This document shows, one piece after another, positions 36,615 through 47,500 of a DNA stretch of 64,000 bases; position 1 is the first letter of the stretch, and every line of letters starts with the position of its first letter. A program made the translations under genes and the position numbers. Under the pieces are notes generated by a model, which was not told the DNA's origin, did no database searches, and saw nothing but the letters and a program-made list of their open reading frames with translations. Origin of the DNA: Hypericum androsaemum (lineage: Eukaryota; Streptophyta; Magnoliopsida; Malpighiales; Hypericaceae); the NCBI GenBank assembly GCA_963995505.1, contig OZ023184.1, positions 19,466,228 to 19,530,227 of the forward strand, in the 5' to 3' direction.

Positions 36615-38603
36615 TCAAGGCTTCAGAACAAGAGCCAGTCCGACCTTGGCGCTCTTTTCGACTGCCCTTGTGTCAACCTCTCCCGAAATAGTGAAGAGAG
36701 ACTTGGGACGCCACTCGTGCTGGATAAGAGCACTGGCTTTGCCAGAGTTGTTCACCCGAGCCTTCACCGAGGTCAAAGGATCCAGCGAATGCTGAGTGCC
36801 AATACTCAACGTGTTCTCATTTGTTGAAAAGCTGTGGCTCAGCTCGGCACCAACAGCTGTGTTTGTCAATGGGCTCACTGAGTGGTAATAAGAAGCAGTA
36901 ACAGAGTCCCACTTGTCATTCCTGCATGTCATTAGCAAAAATAACAAAATCAAGCCTGATTCAAATTGAATTCACGCACTAATACACAGCCCAAAAAGAG
37001 AAAGTTGTGCGCAACGGAACCATTTGAACTGCAGCAATCTAAGTAACCAACTGCAGTTAAGGGCATGCTCAAGATTTCCACTAAAAAGAGGTTCAAAAAA
37101 AAATCACCATCGCAAAATCATATAAACCACAAATATGAAAGATTTTGGATGTTTACGCTGCACCAAGTCACTCACACTGTCAAAGCAGCAATTAGGTCAG
37201 TGGTGGTGTAACTCAACCCCACATTGTGCTTAGTGAAGTTCCCTGAGGCAGTGTCGAAGGAGAGATCAGTCCCAAGGGCAACCTGGTTGTTCCCAATCAC
37301 ACCAGAGAAGTTCACAATAGGATTTGCAGTTAACCCAAGACTGGTACTGATCCCAGCATATTCATGCTGATACTGCAGCTCCACCTGCCACCGACACAAA
37401 TTGACATAGATCAGACTTTGTGCATATACACAGCATAGTCACCACAATGAATCCTCCTAAACGATTAAGCTCCCTACTACTCATCAGCGTCTTAAATTAA
37501 GCGGCACTCGCTAGCCATAACATGCCAACTCAATGATCAACATTGTCACCATCACCCACTACCACAAATGGAAGAAGTAAATTTGGTAACCTTAAAAGAA
37601 AAATTAGCAGAGGATTCTCGTTCTGACCTTGCCAGATCGCTGATCAGGAACTCTGAAGCTAAAGATAGTCTTCAGTCCAGGAGCAGGTTCATCAACAGTG
37701 ATAGTTGTGAGAATCTGTAGATATGAGACACTAGCTTTTGTAACATTCATGGCGGCAATCTTTCACATATGAATAAAATCATCAAAACAGAAAGAGGATC
37801 GGTAGTATGGTTGCAGACTGCAGTTTCAAAATGCAAAGTGGGTATATTAATCAATTAATTTAGGAGGCATGAACCCCTTCTAACTTCTTCACCAAAGGTG
37901 TGACCAACGGAACCGAACCACGCTGAAAGAACAAGATCACGCCATGACTAAAGCTAGCTCGCAACAACAGCAAGAAAGAACAACACACTATAACGTGGCG
38001 CAAAATAATTCAACCACTAACATTGGAGCTGGTGTCAACTTTCACATCAGTAGTGATGTTCTTGTTCTTCAGCTGACTGCTCACATCACCCAAATACAGG
38101 TCACCTTTCCTAATTCCAGTCGAAGTGATCGCCTGTCCACAAATAAACAACTAGTCAGGAAAATCAACGAGCAAGTCGCATCGAAAACCAGAACGAACTC
38201 AACTCATTCCATTCGCATATCACCAAATACATGTACTGCCTCACTAAAGAGAACCAAACCCTAGGGGGGCATAGCTACCTAAGTGTAAAGATTAACAAGA
38301 AAAAATTATTAAAAAAAATTAGAAAATTAGGGAAACGGAGAATATGAAACTTACGACACCGGTGGAAGTGTAGGTAGTGAGGGTGAACTTGTGGTCGCTC
38401 TGGTAATCCCTGTTGAGAAGATCTGGAAAAATTTCCTCGGTATCATCAAAACCAAACGTTAAAAAAAATATAAACAATAAAACAGAAATCCTTAAATAAT
38501 AAACCTATAACTTCTAATCGATGAAACAATAAAACCTAAGAATAACTAAATCACCTCTAGCTTTCTTCCCGATGTCGGTGTAGAGACCCGGCCCCTTCCC
38601 CAT
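36615..38603 (-). CDS. VDAC1: Mitochondrial outer-membrane porin, voltage-dependent anion channel
   Basis: Minus-strand gene, six coding exons: 38603-38555, 38422-38355, 38132-38022, 37714-37628, 37384-37176, 36921-36615. All are GT-AG and give 276 aa, exactly the usual plant VDAC length. The start [16 protein letters not shown] is the N-terminal helix. [77 protein letters not shown] and SSYYH-like and [13 protein letters not shown] segments follow, then [18 protein letters not shown] and the final strand [10 protein letters not shown]. The 19-stranded beta-barrel passes metabolites and ATP/ADP across the outer membrane. A 5'-UTR intron acceptor (ttccag) sits about 15 bases before the ATG, and the non-coding first exon is near 38701-38750. 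The symbol is by similarity; VDAC3 is also possible. Confidence 0.96.
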
Positions 38604-38749
38604 GATCTCCTCTAGAAACTGGAAAAAAAATAAAATCAAAATTATTTATTAAAAACTCGAAGAAGAGAGAGAAACATAGAGAGGAAGAATCTAGAAGAAG
38701 CACCTCAACGAGCCGAATGGGAAATACTGTAGCGAGTCAGAGAGTGAGA

Positions 38750-39178
38750 GAGAGGAGCACGAGGAGAGAGCCCTTTTAAAATGGTCTGTTCGGTCGTGGC
38801 CCGTGGGTGTTTGTTAGGGAGGTGCAATGTGGGCCGTTGGATTGTTGTTGCTGGAGATGTGGGGATTTGTGGCCGTCCGATACTGGGAGAGGGGGCTTGA
38901 ATGAGGAAACTCGAGGATCGGGGACCGGGTGGGCGTAGCCGCATAGGGGCATTTTGGAATATTCGTCCTCCCGCTTCCTTCCCTGCTGACGTGTACCCCT
39001 TCTTTTCTTGTATTTTCCTCGTCTTTTTTTCGTTAGCAAAGGTCCCTCAAAAAAATATTATTTTTTAATATTGTTTTGGGCAAGATAATTACGGAAATTT
39101 ACTTAAATAGGGCAGGCTCGCCTCCATTTAGAGGCGGACACGTGTCGGCTGCATTGAAAAAATAATTAAAAATAGCAG
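38750..39178. promoter_or_regulatory. VDAC upstream region
   Basis: Sequence upstream of the likely non-coding first exon of the minus-strand VDAC gene, up to the hAT MITE. No individual site can be called with confidence. Confidence 0.4.
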
Positions 39179-39186
39179 CTCACTCC

Positions 39187-39612
39187 CATTGTTTTCAAAA
39201 ACGACACGGAGAGCGACCCGGATTTTGGTCCGTTCTCCTGGTCAACTGGTCGGACCGGTCAAACTAGCGGTCAGATCGGTAATTTATTATATATATTTAG
39301 TAAATAATAGGTTTAAAAATTAATATTCTTGAAATGTTGGTAAATTTATTTCATATTTAGTATAATTATCTTTGTAGATTTAGTTTATTTTGTGTTGATT
39401 TAGAAAATTCGAGTATAAAATCTGATTTTTTGGGTTGGGTTGGGTGAAATCTAGTTTTTGGGTTGATTTTCTGGTCAAACCTAACGAACCGGATTTTTCC
39501 AGGTCAAAAATCTGAGCCAACCATCCAGTCTGACCAGAAATCTTCCGGTTCGTTAAGTAACCATTCGAACTTGGTTTTTTGACCCGTTATTGGCTCCGTC
39601 TCGAAAACAATG
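39187..39612. mobile_element. hAT-type MITE with 8-bp target duplication
   Basis: A 426-bp element begins CATTGTTTTC and ends GAAAACAATG. It is flanked by perfect 8-bp direct repeats CTCACTCC at 39179-39186 and 39613-39620. The inner inverted homology is imperfect: 'ggttcgttaa'/'cctaacgaacc' and 'ctggtcagact'-type blocks on both sides of an AT-rich centre. CA..TG ends with an 8-bp duplication point to the hAT superfamily. No coding capacity. It lies about 450 bp upstream of the VDAC promoter. Confidence 0.8.
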
Positions 39613-39620
39613 CTCACTCC

Positions 39621-40320
39621 TCCTGTCGGGGCCGGATTGGATCCGGACTCTAATAGGCCCAGTACAGTCCGAACAGGAAAAGATCTTGGCCGTTGATCTT
39701 AATAATTAGGACCTGACGATAGAAAAAGACACAAGGGGTATTTTCATCTTTGGCAACCTCTCCTCCATTTCTCTTCCTTCCAGTCCCGTTTGCCTTCGTC
39801 TCTCTCTCACCCAAATCAACTCTGATCTCTCATCCTCCTAGCTCGGCACTCCTGGGCGATGCCCCGACGACTACGACGACGACGACCACCGTGGTCCAAG
39901 GTAAAGCCGGAGGAAACCGTTTCTGGAGCAAGTTCGTAGAGTCGAAGGAAACCAGAAGTGTCGGGTGCCGTGGAGGAGGGTTTCCAGTCGACAGCGCTGG
40001 AGGAAACCAGAACCATTTCTCGAATCCGCTGCCGCGGGGTTAGCTGGAGGAGTTCATGTCCTCGAAGAACTTCCCGTCGACGGTGCGGCTGTGATGCGGA
40101 GAGGAGTTCATCTATTTCATCGCCTAGGGCTCCGCCGGAGTCGCGGTAAACTGTGACGCGACGATGTCGTCTTGGGCCAGGGTAGTGGCGGGAGCTTGGA
40201 AGCATTTGTAGAGTTCACGGTTTGGGATTTTTTGGGTTAATTTGGGATTTCTTGATTTGATAGAATACTTAAGTTAGTTTTTGTGATATCATAGGGTACT
40301 AAATTAGACTTTTCCCATTT
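39621..40320. other. Unassigned region ending in a terminus like the 631-1411 element
   Basis: The right end (40268-40317), 'gtgatatcatagggtactaaattagacttttccc', resembles the outer arm of the palindromic element at 631-1411. A matching left end was not found, so it may be a truncated relative. The G+C-rich interior (39750-40200) has open frames on both strands but no protein I recognise. Confidence 0.4.
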
Positions 40321-40554
40321 TTCAATAGGTTTCAAATGCACATCTCTGCCAGCAATTATCTTTCATAAATAAATCAGTTTGGAAGATTATGCTGTCTGAA
40401 ATTTTTTTTCTCAATTGTACTAAAGTGAATTTAACGTTAACAAATGATAAATGGTTCGTCATGTTGTGTTCAAATGGTTTTCACTGTTATGATTATAAAA
40501 TTTGTTCTGTCATGGTTAAATGGTTTGTTCGGTATGGCCGGTTACATCGAATGA

Positions 40555-42240
40555 TATGTCTGATTATTAAATAATTAATTAAATTAAATCGACTGGTATG
40601 TCAAATTATATTAAATGATATAACCGGTTATATTAAATGATATACCCGGTTAGATCAAATGGTATTCGCAAATATAACAATGGTATATGCGGTTGTAATA
40701 AGAAAATTAAATAATTTATTAAAATAATATATCTGGTTAGATCAAATGGTATTCGCAAATATAACAATGGTATGTCCGGTAGTAATAAGAAAATTAAATT
40801 ATTAATTAAATTATATATCGGCTGATATGTCCAGTTATATTAAATAGTATACCCGGTTATATTAAATAGTATGCGTGGTTATATCAAATAGTATTCTTAA
40901 TTATATCAAATAGTATGTCCGATTATTTGTTATCGATTATCTATTTAAAAAAGTAAAGTCAAAGAAAAAAATTGAACAGGCGGGATGGACGACGTCGCCT
41001 TGTGCTTGGCAGTTCAACAGCTTCAAAAGCTTCCTTCAATAGCTTCTGCACCAACAACTGCAAAGCTCAGATTCATAGGATTGGGATTCAATTTTTAGAC
41101 AGATCAATTCTGGGTTTGCAGTTTTCGATTAAAATTGGGATTCAATTTTTTAGGCAGATCAGTTCTTGGATGTGTTATTGAGAGTTTTCGATTTGCCTTC
41201 AATTGGTATGAATTTGTGATGGCTCTGATTGGTTATGGAAGATGTACTTCGTGCTTTTGGTGGTCTTTGTTTACGGGTAAAGATCGCTGCCGGAATTGTT
41301 TGTTTTTGTGCTTTAATTTAATATCATCATGCTGTTCTGGGATTTAGGCTTACAGATTGCCTTACTTTTTCTACGCATCTAAAAGGGTTTTGATTTGTTA
41401 ATTTCATGAAATACTAGCTATTAGAATTACAGTCTCATGTCCATGCCCAAAACCATGGTGCAATTTAAACATCTAGACGTAGGATCATTTCAAACGAAGC
41501 TCATTTTTCAAATGTGATATCCGGTTTTGACCAAAAGGCAGGTCCAATTATGTCAAAATGGCATGTCTCGTTATGTCAAATGGTATGCCTCATTATGTTA
41601 AATGGTATGCCTGTTAAGATCAAATGGTATGCCCGATTACGCATAAGTGGCATGCCCGATTATGTCAAATGGCATGTCCGGTTATGAATAAATGGCATGT
41701 TTGGTTACGATAACAAATAAATCAATTAATTAAATAGCATACTCGGTTATGTTAAAATGGCATGCCAGGCTACGACTAATGACATGCTTGCTTATGTTGA
41801 GTGGAATGTTCGATTAATATTTAATAAAACTAAAAATAAATTAATAAATTTAATTATAAAGTAAAATGACATATCTGGTTATATTAAAATGACATATCCG
41901 ACTATGACTAATGACATGTCCGACTATGTATAATGGTATGTCCGGTTAATATTTAATAAAATTTAAAAATAATTAATAAAATAAATAAATAGCATACATA
42001 ATTATGTTAAAATGACATGTCCGACCAACGCAAGTATGACTGGATGAAAACAGGTCCGCCCTTAAGCTTGAGTTGGGAAGGATCGAATCCTAATACCGTC
42101 AAGATCTCGGGGATTTAGGCCAACCCACCTAAATTTTACTTGACAAAAAAAAAGGCATGTCTGACTATAACTAATAGTATTTCCGAATATAATAAATGAC
42201 ATGCCTGGTTATAGTAAAATAAAATAACTTTTTATATTAA
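40555..42240. repeat. Degenerate tandem field, 'aaatggtatgtccggttat' motif
   Basis: Dozens of loose copies of a roughly 20-30 bp unit of the form (a)aatggtatg(t/c)ccggttat(at)taaat or aaatggcatgcccgattatgtc. They are interrupted by a non-repeat stretch at about 40930-41500. The spacing is irregular and copies are about 70-90% alike. The same motif appears inverted at 25220-25340. No function is apparent. Confidence 0.8.
42026..42155 (+). mobile_element. Possible tRNA-type SINE
   Basis: A 130-bp insert interrupts the tandem repeat field and ends in nine A residues (42145-42153) followed by GG. Internal promoter-like motifs are an A-box-like AGTATGACTGG (42033-42043) and a B-box GATCGAATC (42081-42089) about 45 bases later, as in tRNA-derived SINEs. 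The flanks CATGTCCGAC (42016-42025) and CATGTCTGAC (42156-42165) could be a target duplication with one change. They could also simply be neighbouring repeat units. Confidence 0.5.
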
Positions 42241-42729
42241 AATAATAAATATTAATTAATACTTATAATAAAAAATTAAATAATTAGTTAAATAATATAT
42301 CAGTTTGATTTGTTTCAGTATAATATACGAATAAAAAAATTAAAAAAAAATTTTAACCCACGCGCCCAACCCAACCTCTCCCACCTCACTCCCTCCTCTC
42401 TCCAATTTGACCATTTTGTCTTTATCTTGGACGCTACAGAATTGAAAATCCTATACCCAATCCAGCCCCATCCTGTCATCCTCCAATTTTTTAAATTTTG
42501 CAAAAAATTGAAAATGCAATAATCTATTATTTGAATATCAGAATTGATTTTTCATTATTCGCGTTAATTTTCGAGTTGTTCGCTGTGGCAAAGGAATTTT
42601 TTTTTGAAAATTTGGACATGTGATCATCAATTTAATGCCTTGCAAATATTTCGATAAAATATAAAAATAAAATAAAAATAGAGACGACACACTAGCTATA
42701 ACATTTTGAATCTTACAATCACATAGAAA

Positions 42730-43232
42730 TTTATTAACGCCCAGGTCTCTATAGATCAACACGGGTCTTTTCTAGCGTATTTTGTCATCGCTCGCACATA
42801 TCCTGATCGGAAAGAGAAGGTGCACCTTGTTGGTATGAATAGTACCAATCAAATCACTTAAGCATTTCAGACAGAACATATTATTAACTGGGTATCACAT
42901 TCACTCCTCCTTAAATATGCGACGTCCTCGTCGCTCCAGTCAGAACACAGAACATTCCCAGATTTATTTTTGCTATGATACCAAATGTAATACCTCGTGA
43001 TCCGATCGATTGTCTCCACATACCAACACGGGTCTTTTTCAGCATATTTTGTCCTCACTTGCACGCATTCCGAAAAAAATATCACAGGAGGTCACCCATC
43101 CTGATCCTACTCCCGGCCAAACGCATTTAACCTTTGAATTCTCTCAAGATGTGTGCCGAAAAAGAAGGTATAGATAGTACCAATCAAATCACTTAAACGT
43201 TTCGGACTGAACAGATCATTAACAGGGTATCA
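42730..43232 (-). mobile_element. Cassandra-type TRIM retrotransposon with 5S-rRNA-like LTR
   Basis: Read on the minus strand. The 5' LTR (43232-42986, 247 bp) begins TGATACCC and ends GTATTACA. A primer-binding site TTTGGTATCATAGC (42985-42972) resembles the initiator-Met tRNA complement. A short internal region of about 75 bp ends in a purine tract (aaggaggagtga). The 3' LTR then runs from 42897 to about 42730. The 5' LTR contains TAGGATCAGGATGGGTGACCTCC (43112-43090), matching the 3' half and C-box of 5S rRNA. The 3' LTR has lost this part by internal deletion. No protein is encoded. Non-autonomous 5S-bearing TRIMs of this layout are known as Cassandra. Confidence 0.8.
43086..43124 (-). 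other. 5S-rRNA-like segment inside Cassandra LTR
   Basis: On the minus strand this reads TTTGGCCGGGAGTAGGA then TCAGGATGGGTGACCTCC. This is the conserved second half of 5S rRNA, including most of the internal RNA polymerase III control region. It is a transposon-borne copy, not a 5S gene. Confidence 0.8.
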
Positions 43233-43942
43233 TAATTCCAATACAAAAAAATACCATGCATCTGATTTTGACAAAAAAATAGAAAACCAGATATTTCAAC
43301 AATTCAATCATAAAGCACACTTGGATCATAAACTTCAACACAAATAAAGCAAAGGGATTTGATAAATATAAGAGAATAATATAAGGATTTCATAAACTTC
43401 GGGAACTTTTCAACCATCTTCATTTTGTTGTTGCTCTTATGGTCGATAAGGAACTCTTTCAAGTGAATGGTATCAACATTTTCGCATCTCATCACACAAA
43501 AAGGTAGAATTTCAATATTTTCCTTTTGCAGATTATTTTTCTAATGGGAAGAGTATTTTTTTGTGCTATTTAAGCCCAAGGTTTTTCGGGTATAGCTTGA
43601 TTATTTGTAACATGAGGAGGAAAGGATCTTCGTTCTCGTGGTATTATCGACGGTACTCTTTCTCCAGTGTGGTTTTTTTTCCTTTGGATTTTACTGCATC
43701 AGGGTTCTGAAGAGACCGGCAACTACGAGATCTTCTTCTGCCGTATATTGATTACAATAAAATTTACTTCTCCAAAAAGAAAGTTTGTTTTTATCAGTTA
43801 TTGAATGGTTGATTTTTCATGCTATTCGAGTCTCACTGACTTTAGAATATTTTACAGATTGAAGAATAATTTACTCCGATTTGAAGTATGCCAGCATTGA
43901 GTTGGTACACCAAATGCAAGGTGTTCTGATGAAATCCCAAAA
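43233..43942. other. Intergenic between Cassandra and copia; no gene seen
   Basis: AT-rich. Bases 43800-43900 resemble 49690-49790 (see the duplicated-segment finding). The stretch 43560-43780 has the look of an old LTR fragment but has no partner. Confidence 0.35.
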
Positions 43943-43947
43943 GAGAT

Positions 43948-44423
43948 TGTTGGGAAATAACCCACTTTCCCGTGGACCCAAACAACGCAACGAACAAGAT
44001 CGGAGCAAGATCTACGAACACAACAAGGAGATCGACCACAACTACGAATGAAGAAAACTCACAGTCAAACAAGAACAACAGATTTGGTCACCCGGTTCGA
44101 TCTTAACCGATCTACGTCCGGGGGCGTACCAAGCCAGGAGATTTCACTATATCAAGCTCGATCTACACTTTGGAGCTTTACTCGCTCAACAATGGTGTTT
44201 CTCTCTCTCCTCTTCTCTCTCTGTCTCTCTCTCTCTCTACACAAGGAAGAAGATACTCAAATAGTGACTGAGAGGTGGGTATTTATAGTGTCCACAGCCT
44301 AGGACTATTTGGTGTCGGCAGGGGCAAAATCGTCCACCAGAAAAGTCAACATATGAACAGTGACCCCGCGTATTCAACACGTGAACAGTAACTCCGTATA
44401 GTACGAAGTTTCCATACCCAACA
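43948..44423 (-). repeat. Copia 3' LTR (minus-strand orientation)
   Basis: 476 bp, bounded by TG...CA and preceded on its left by target duplication GAGAT. The polypurine tract lies at about 44424-44440 on the minus strand (gtctccaggtgggagat). Contains a CT-rich stretch and a minus-strand TATAAATA. Confidence 0.95.
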
Positions 44424-44515
44424 ATCTCCCACCTGGAGACTGACCTCAACACTTGTCACCATTCACTTGATGACCTCCTTCTCCTCTTCACTTCTTGGTA
44501 CGCCGGGTCTCTTCT

Positions 44516-47500
44516 CTAGTTTACCAGACCCGCTGAAGCCATGTTGAGCTTCAGCTTCTCTAAGGTAACCACCTTAGTCAACATATCCGCGGGATTCACT
44601 TTCCCGTCAATCTTTTCAAGCCTTAAGATCTTCCTTTCCAAGAGATCACGTATGTAGTGATACTTCAACTCAATGTGCTTTGTCCTTGAGTGGAAAGCGG
44701 GATTCTTTGCCAAGTGTATCGCACTTTGGCTATCACTGTGGAGCACACTCTCACTTTGCTCTTTCCCCAACTCCACCAAGAAATTCTGCAACCATACCAT
44801 CTCTTTACTTGCTTCCGTCACAGCCACGTACTCACTTTCCGCGGTTGACAAAGCTACTACCTTTTGTAGTCTCGAGGCCCAAGATATCGCTGTCCCTCCC
44901 AGCGTAAAGACATAACCACTTGTGCTCCTCTTCTCATCATGGTCATTGGACCCCAAGTCCGCATCACAATAGCCTAGGAGCTTCACATCTTTGCCCTCAA
45001 AATAAAGACACTTCTTGGTGGTACCTCTTAAGTAGCCAAGGATCCATTTCACTGCAACCCAATGTTGCTCACCCGGATTGCTCATGAACTTGCTCACTAC
45101 TCCCACCGCATGTGCTATGTCTGGCCTCGTACAAATCATAGCATACATCAAGCTACCCACCGCCGATGCATAGGGAGTCTTCTCCATTTTAGCCTCCTCC
45201 GCCTTAGTCTTAGGCGAGTCCTTCTTGGACAATTTGAAGTGTCCAGCTAAAGGAGTCAACTTGGGGTTGGCATTTTGCATGCTAAACCTCTGCAGCACCT
45301 TCTCAATGTACTCGGCTTGTGAGAGAAATAGCTTCCCTGCAGCTCTATCTCTCTCAATCCTCATTCCAAGGATTTGCTTAGCCTCACCCAAGTCCTTCAT
45401 GGCAAACCTTTCGGATAATTGCTTCTTCACCTTGCTCACCTCACTTGCACTGGTGCCTGCTATCAACATGTCATCAACATAAAGCAGGAGGATGATATAG
45501 CCATTATCCAGCTTCTTCATATAACAACAATGATCCGCTCCACAACGAGAAAATTCAATCTCGCGAATGAATCCATCAAACTTCTTGTACCATTGTCTTG
45601 GAGCTTGCTTCAACCCGTACAGACTCTTCCTCAACCTGCACACAAGCTTATCGTTACCTTGCAAGAACCCCTCTGGTTGCTCCATGTAGATCTCTTCCTC
45701 TAGATCACCATGAAGAAATGCCGTCTTCACATCCATTTGCTCTAGCAATAAATCTTCAGCAGCCACCATACTTAGCACCATCCGGATGGTGGTCATCTTC
45801 ACAACAGGAGTGAAGATATCAGTGAAGTCAATACCATACTTCTGCTGAAATCCCTTTACAACCAGTCTTGCTTTGTAACGTTCGGTGCCATCCTCCTCTT
45901 TCTTCACTCTATAGACCCACTTGTTATGCAATGCTTTCTTTCCCTTGGGAAGTTCAACTAACTCCCAAGTTCCATTGCTCCTCAAGGACTCCATCTCATC
46001 ATTCATGGCAAGTTTCCACTCGTTCACTTGCTCACTTTCTTGAGCTTCTTCAAAATCCTCAGGTTCTCCTCCATCGGTCAATAAGAGATAGTAGTTTGCT
46101 GGCGAATATCTATCCGGAGATCCACGTTGTCTAGTGGACCTCCTCAATGGAACCACTGTTAGTGGTGATCTTGGCTCCATCTCCACTTCGGCCTCTTGGC
46201 CATCAAGTATCCTACTCCCACCCGAGTTTGAGATGTCTAACTCGACCACCTCACCGGTAGGATCCACTTCATCAGCTAAATCCCCCTTGTCCTTGTACAT
46301 CACCTTCTCATTGAATATGACATCCCGGCTCCTCACAACCTTTCGGTTCTTCTCATCCCAAAAGCGGAACCCGAACTCATCTCCTCCATATCCAATGAAT
46401 GTGCACTTCTTGGACTTTGCATCAAGCTTACTCCTATCACCTGCATCCACAAGCACATAGGAAACACAACCAAACACTCGTAAGAAAGTCAGATCAACCT
46501 CTTTGCCACTCCACATCTCCTCCGGTATCTCATTCTCCAAAGGAGTTGATGGCCCTCTGTTGATCAAGAATGCTGCAGTATTTACAGCATCTGCCCAAAA
46601 CATCTTCGGAAGGCCACTCTTCAACCTCATGGCCCTTGCTCTCTCATTTAGTGTTCGGTTCATCCTCTCAGCTATGCCATTTTGCTGGGGGGTCCCAGCT
46701 ACTGTCTTTTCCATGCGAATCCCATACTTCGCACAGAAGTCTTTGAACTCTTGAAGCTCGTACTCACCACCATTATCGGACCTCAAGCACTTCACCTTGA
46801 GATTCGTCTTGTTCTCCACAAGAGCCTTCCACTTCTTGAAGGCATTGAAGGCATCAGACTTATGCTTTAGGAAGTAGACCCACACCTTCCTTGTAGAGTC
46901 ATCTATGAAAGTCATGTAATACAAGGAACCACCCACGGATGCCACCGGTGCCGGTCCCCACAGATCACTGTGGACCAATTCAAGCTTCTCCGGCTTAGGA
47001 GTTCTACCACTTCTTGAGAAGCTCACCCTCTTCTGCTTTCCAAATACACAGTCTTCACAAAGACCCACGTCCACGGTCTTTAGACCCGGTAGCTTCCCCT
47101 TTGAACAAAGCACCCGCATCCCCTTCTCACTCATGTGGCCAAGCCTACTATGCCACAGATCTGCATCATTGGTTGCTCCTACAAGATCAATGCTTTCATG
47201 AGTGTTCCTTGTCATGTACAACGTACCTTCCTTCTCACCACGAGCCACCACTCTAGCTCCCTTGGTGATCTTCCATGTCCGACAACCAAAGGTTACATTA
47301 TACCCCTCTTCATCTAGTTGTTCCACGAAAAGCAAATTTCTTCTTAACCCTGGGATGTGTCTCACCCCTTTCAACAATAACAATGATCCATTGGGAGTAT
47401 TGATTCTCACATCTCCTTTACCCACAATTTGCAATGGCTCATCATCGGCTAGATAAACCTTGCCAAATTCTCCTGGGGTATACAATTCCATTATCCCCTT

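Noticed and set aside
39750..40205. Overlapping ORFs on both strands as a gene
   Set aside because: No recognised protein, no clear splice signals; G+C-rich composition alone explains the open frames.
40555..42240. Possible CRISPR-like array of spaced repeats
   Set aside because: Units are degenerate and irregularly spaced, and this is a plant nuclear genome.
43086..43124. 5S rRNA gene
   Set aside because: Only the second half is present, inside an LTR of a Cassandra element.
43560..43780. Possible solo LTR
   Set aside because: It has an LTR-like look (polyadenylation-like AATAAAA, CT-rich part) but no TG/CA ends or target duplication could be fixed.
44048..44302. Small ORFs in the copia LTRs (also at 48524-48778)
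   Set aside because: Duplicated LTR sequence without a protein family; LTRs are regulatory.
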